From Pseudoalteromonas rubra (GTDB taxonomy: Bacteria; Pseudomonadota; Gammaproteobacteria; Enterobacterales; Alteromonadaceae), in NCBI RefSeq assembly GCF_005887115.1, contig NZ_PNCJ01000004.1, positions 1-64,000 of the forward strand: a stretch of 64,000 nt of DNA. The letters are read 5' to 3'. Positions within the stretch are counted from its first letter, which is position 1; every line of letters begins with the position of its first letter. This document shows, piece by piece, positions 60,801-64,000 of the stretch. A model generated the notes under the pieces. That model was not told the DNA's origin and did no database searches. It saw only the letters and a list, made by a program, of their open reading frames with translations. Position numbers and translations under genes: made by a program.

Positions 60801-61112
60801 TTAGGGGTTAATGATTATGTACCTTGCGCTGACATAGTGAGGAAGTGACGAGCAGCTAATGGAGCCATTTTTATCATCAATGTAAACTTCCACGCTTTTA
60901 TCTGCCGCGAGGGCTGCTAAAACAATGGCGTTACTTTTGTCCGACGGTGGACAAATCCACTGACCATTAGAGCCGCTTGTCTTGAATGCAGTGTTGCCAC
61001 TACATTGTTGAGGATAATCCATCACCCAGGTGACTTTGCCTTTACAGTTGATATCTGCTGCATTTGCTAATGCAGGCAACAAAATAAGTAGAACTGTTAA
61101 TAACGCTTTCAT
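60801..61112 (-). CDS. Small secreted Cys-containing protein, unknown
   Basis: A 103-aa protein with a signal peptide (LLTVLLILLPALANAAD). The mature part, about 85 residues, has Cys at NCKGKV, QQCSGN, WICPPS and ISCSSL, which suggests two disulfides, and ends VSARYIIINP. I chose the ATG at 61112, which has AAGGAAGG upstream; a longer frame adds an unlikely N-terminus. No named family is recognised; it resembles small exported proteins of the same bacteria. Single gene. Confidence 0.7.
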   Translation of the reverse strand: MKALLTVLLILLPALANAADINCKGKVTWVMDYPQQCSGNTAFKTSGSNGQWICPPSDKSNAIVLAALAADKSVEVYIDDKNGSISCSSLPHYVSARYIIINP

Positions 61113-61151
61113 AGACCTTCCTTTAGTGTTTAATATTTTCGCTAACGGCAC

Positions 61152-61951
61152 AAAGTGCCTTGTTTAGCATTGCTACGAGTGGGCACTGGCTGTGCCTTTA
61201 TGTCAGCTTGTAACTGCATGCCACAGAGCAAGCTTACAAACTTCTGACTTATTATGGATAATTTTTGTTAGTTTGTGATGACAGGCGAGTACCGGGTTAG
61301 TTTCAGCTTTAGGAGAGTGACCAAAATGTGGAGCGGGTATCCGGGCTAAGTGGTTCCTGCTAGCTGGGATCTACTAATGTGCGACACAGCGGTACCCCTT
61401 TGCAGTTGAACTCGCAAACCCCACTGTCATCCCCGACGGCTTGCAAGCCGGGATCTACTAACGTGCGGCACAGAGGTGATTCTTTTCTATCAAATTCACA
61501 AACCCTACCGTCATCCTGGGCGTCTGCGAACCTGAATCTATTAACATACAGCGCAGCAGTTTCCTGAGGCACACTAATTGAGGGGGTGTCCAAGCAAAAA
61601 TAAGAGAAGTTGCTTGCGAACCGTGATCTATTTGGTTAAGGCGTAGCAAAACCACAAGGCACGCCAATTTTGAATGGGGGTCTTTTGGTTTTCTTGTTAA
61701 ACTTAGTGTACTCAATAAGTTATTATCTTTACATGGTAAGGCCTCAAGTCATCGCTATGATTACGGCCCGGTTTCTCCAGAGCTGATTTGGCTTGAGCTA
61801 CGGGTGGAATGGTGCTAGGTTATTGTTATTTAAAAATAAATTGTCGAGTAAAATTGTTGTTTCTGGTTCCAGGCTTAACTCTGTTTTCTAGCGAATATCT
61901 GTTAGGCATCGATAGTGGTTAGGCTCAGAATTAAACAAAAAGGAGAAAAGA
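61152..61951. repeat. Long intergenic stretch with degenerate REP-like repeats
   Basis: Three diverged copies are near 61340-61385 (TAGCTGGGATCTACTAATGT), 61428-61470 (CTGTCATCCCCGACGGCTTG, then CAAGCCGGGATCTACTAACG) and 61512-61555 (CCGTCATCCTGGGCGTCTGC, then AACCTGAATCTATTAAC). Spacers between them have the same RCAGCGGTACCCCTTT-like sequence. From 61600 to 61951 there is an AT-rich flank, presumably the promoter of the DUF262 gene. No gene is supported. Confidence 0.75.
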
Positions 61952-63145
61952 ATGAGTGAAGAAAATATTGAATTTATAGAAGATGAACAGCAGAAAGAGA
62001 CTGATGATGATATTGGAGCTCTTGATCAGAATATATTTTCTTCAGCAGTTGTTAGCGCTAACGATTGGACGACGGAAACACTGATTAGTCAGATTAACAA
62101 AGGAAACATTAAGTTAAATCCAGACTTTCAACGCAGGGATGCTTGGGACAAAAAAAGGAAAAGTAAATTTATAGAATCTCTAATTTTAGGGCTTCCAATT
62201 CCTCAAGTTGTATTGGCAGAATCAAAAGAAAGAAGAGGTTCTTACATTGTCTTAGATGGGAAACAGCGTTTGCTAAGCATCCGACAGTTCTCAGCTGAAA
62301 GTAATGACAATGTCTATCAACAATTAAAATTGACAGGTTTAGAGATAAGAGAAGATTTAAAAAATAAATCACTAGATTCCCTGAGAAGCGACCTGACTCT
62401 ATTTGATGATTTAACTGCATTCGAAAATCAGCCCATAAGAACAGTTGTTATAAAAAATTGGCCCAATGAAGACTTTTTGTATCATGTATTCTTAAGGCTA
62501 AATACAGGAAGTGTTCCGTTATCTCCTCAAGAGTTGAGACAAGCATTACACCCAGGCCCATTTGTTACTTTTCTTGATAAAAAGTCATCCGAGAGTAATG
62601 CGCTTAAAGAGATTCTGAAACTGAAAAAACCTGATTTCAGAATGAGAGATGCAGAATTACTGCTTAGGTATTTTTCATTTAAGAATTTCTTGGTAGATTA
62701 TAGTGGGACACTAAAGAAGTTCCTTGATGATACATGTAATAGTTTGAATTCAGAATGGGAAGAAAATAAAGGAATAATAAATAGTCAGCTTGAAGAATTT
62801 GAGCTTGCCCACAATACTATTAAATCCATTTTTAATGGAAATCAATATCGAAAATGGAGTGGAAGGAGCTATGAATCAAGATTCAATCGAGCAGTTTTTG
62901 ATATTATGATTCTATCTTTCAGTGTTGAAGAGGTAAGAAAATTAGTTATCGGGAAAGAAGCAGAAATAGAATCTGCGTATAAAAACATCTGTTCGAATGA
63001 TAGGCAATTTTTAGCATCGATAGAGTCAACGACGAAAAGCTTGACTGCAACTCAAACAAGGATATCTACTTGGTTTAATATTCTTAATGAAACGCTGCAA
63101 TCAGATCTTCCTGTTCCTCAGCTAATAGATAATCGCATAGTGTAG
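61952..63145 (+). CDS. DUF262-family protein (GmrSD N-domain-like)
   Basis: A 397-aa protein. The DUF262 domain (about residues 35-220) reads TETLISQINKGNIKLNPDFQRRDAWDKKRKSKFIESLILGLPIPQVVLAE, then SYIVLDGKQRLLSIRQF, the ParB/Srx-like core with DGKQR, and FLRLNTGSVPLSPQELRQA. The C-terminal half is helical. DUF262 proteins include the GmrSD modification-dependent nuclease and many stand-alone defence proteins; the GmrSD HNH part is missing here. AAGGAG precedes the ATG. The HEPN-like gene starts 8 bp downstream. Composition is markedly AT-rich. Confidence 0.88.
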   Translation: MSEENIEFIEDEQQKETDDDIGALDQNIFSSAVVSANDWTTETLISQINKGNIKLNPDFQRRDAWDKKRKSKFIESLILGLPIPQVVLAESKERRGSYIVLDGKQRLLSIRQFSAESNDNVYQQLKLTGLEIREDLKNKSLDSLRSDLTLFDDLTAFENQPIRTVVIKNWPNEDFLYHVFLRLNTGSVPLSPQELRQALHPGPFVTFLDKKSSESNALKEILKLKKPDFRMRDAELLLRYFSFKNFLVDYSGTLKKFLDDTCNSLNSEWEENKGIINSQLEEFELAHNTIKSIFNGNQYRKWSGRSYESRFNRAVFDIMILSFSVEEVRKLVIGKEAEIESAYKNICSNDRQFLASIESTTKSLTATQTRISTWFNILNETLQSDLPVPQLIDNRIV

Positions 63146-63153
63146 GTTGTGTT

Positions 63154-63804
63154 ATGCGAGTTTCTAACCGTTTTAAAGAGTTAAAGACTAGGTTGAGAGA
63201 GTTGAGACTCCATCTCTTGCCAAATACATTTTCACCTACTGGGGATTATAGTGATAGGCAGCAGGATAGAGCTAGAGGATATCGGCTGCTCGTTCATGCT
63301 GAAATTGAATCATACCTAGAAGATGTTTCAAAAGAAACAGTTACTGAAGCGATACGTGACTGGAAGGCAAACCAGAAACCATCAATTGTTATCGTATCTT
63401 TTTTAGCTTCTTATCATTCAAGCTGGAATGTTGTAGAAGAGGTAAATAATGAAGAGATTATTCAAATTGCCAAATCTAGAAAAAATGGTAAGGATTCTGT
63501 CGAACAGGTAATCGATTTAGCCCAGAAGCAGTTTACGAAAAAGCTAAAGGATAATCATGGAGTAAAAGATAAGAACTTTAAAACACTTATATTACCTTTG
63601 GGTGTAGAAATTAGTTCTCTAGATCAAACTTGGTTAACAAACTTAGATAGCTTTGGAACCAAACGAGGTGAGGTAGCTCACAAAGCAAAAAGGGCCCAAG
63701 GCTCAATTAATCCTAAAGATGAGTTTGATTTGGTCAATTCACTACTAGTGGGGATTGAAGAGCTCGATAAGAAAATAGTTCGGGTGAAGGCTGGAAGCGT
63801 TTAA
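63154..63804 (+). CDS. HEPN-like protein (RiboL-PSP/MAE type), probable partner of DUF262
   Basis: A 216-aa helical protein. Near the N-terminus ARGYRLLVHAEIESYLEDVS has the pattern of a HEPN helix with an acidic/amide face. Near the C-terminus, GTKRGEVAHKAKRAQG carries an R-x4-H-like signature (RGEVAHK) that HEPN RNases use for catalysis. The pairing with DUF262 is seen in bacterial conflict loci. It may cut RNA when triggered. It starts 8 bp after the DUF262 gene on the same transcript. The family assignment rests on motif patterns I read by eye. Confidence 0.68.
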   Translation: MRVSNRFKELKTRLRELRLHLLPNTFSPTGDYSDRQQDRARGYRLLVHAEIESYLEDVSKETVTEAIRDWKANQKPSIVIVSFLASYHSSWNVVEEVNNEEIIQIAKSRKNGKDSVEQVIDLAQKQFTKKLKDNHGVKDKNFKTLILPLGVEISSLDQTWLTNLDSFGTKRGEVAHKAKRAQGSINPKDEFDLVNSLLVGIEELDKKIVRVKAGSV

Positions 63805-64000
63805 AAAGTGGCTGCAACTGACCGTCATTTTTGCTGTGGTTGAGCAAAGAGTTAGTTGCATTACCAATCTCTCATAGCCAATTTTCAGTGCAAGTTAAAG
63901 TCGTGAGACGATACTTGTTCCATTTGGTTTACAAGATGTTGATTTTTATGAGTGTTTTTGTTTTTTCGAAGCCGAAAATAGTCTCAAAGCGGTTTTGGAA
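63805..64000. other. 3' flank and window edge
   Basis: No terminator with a clear T tract is seen after the HEPN-like gene. A short open frame begins at an ATG at 63949 and runs to the edge, but it is only about 17 codons and has no ribosome site. Confidence 0.4.

Noticed and set aside
61360..61593. Minus-strand frames in the repeat block before the DUF262 gene
   Set aside because: The peptides contain the same VDPGxQ-type translation of the repeat twice; they are repeat translation, not genes.
63949..64000. Start of a plus-strand gene at the right edge
   Set aside because: Only about 17 codons are visible and there is no ribosome site; cannot be judged.

Overview
The window looks like a chromosomal segment of a marine gammaproteobacterium, most likely Pseudoalteromonas or a close relative. 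The basis is gene content: two TonB-dependent receptors, a diguanylate cyclase/TonB receptor/YfiR-type operon, a MesX/MesD methionine synthase pair, and gammaproteobacterial-type Zur, Fur and MetJ operator sequences. This placement is inferred from content, not from a marker gene. I saw no rRNA, tRNA, CRISPR array, intact insertion sequence or phage gene.

Layout. 1-3.7 kb (minus strand): a type I secretion set, with an HlyB-like ABC exporter, an HlyD-like adaptor and the first codons of a probable TolC-like protein. 4.8-14.9 kb (plus): a tightly packed operon with a GNAT enzyme, a GT28 glycosyltransferase, a radical SAM enzyme, two GT2 glycosyltransferases, a PvdE/SyrD-type ABC exporter, a DUF1796 protein and a one-module NRPS (A-PCP-epimerase-like). 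I read it as an orphan pathway for an amino-acylated or peptidyl glycoconjugate. 14.9-25.7 kb: a solute-binding protein, a Fur-box-headed PepSY/DUF3325/DUF3649 iron-uptake set, two tandem paralogous secreted proteins with gene debris beside each, a hybrid histidine kinase and small exporters and acetyltransferases. 26.3-33.7 kb: a Zur-box-headed TonB receptor with a thioredoxin-like partner, then the diguanylate cyclase/TonB receptor/YfiR operon. 33.8-42.6 kb: a TetR/reductase divergon, a YHYH lipoprotein and EF-hand pair, an orphan GG-leader peptide gene with its own terminator, a TauE permease, MetJ-box-headed mesX-mesD and a kelch protein. 42.6-46.2 kb: a low-GC two-gene unit and a frameshifted PI-PLC-like secreted protein.

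The most unusual locus is 46.9-52.7 kb (minus strand). A 345-residue protein with about 78 cysteines, almost all in CxxC spacing, lies next to a fused RRE/E1-like/YcaO cyclodehydratase and a thiazolinyl-imide-reductase-like oxidoreductase. Upstream is a second protein whose N-terminus and ribosome binding site resemble those of the Cys-rich protein, but whose body looks like a heme-binding beta-barrel. Together they suggest a RiPP system that cyclises many Cys residues to thiazolines and may reduce them to thiazolidines. No flavin dehydrogenase, protease or exporter is encoded beside it.

From 46.6 kb to 61.6 kb nearly every intergenic gap carries copies of one dispersed palindromic repeat (core GTCATCCCGGACGCGTGCGA followed by GCCGGGATCT). 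These gaps surround accessory genes: an S41 peptidase, an esterase-TPR protein, a GST, a RecQ-like helicase and small secreted or membrane proteins. The window ends with a low-GC DUF262/HEPN-like pair that may be a defence module.
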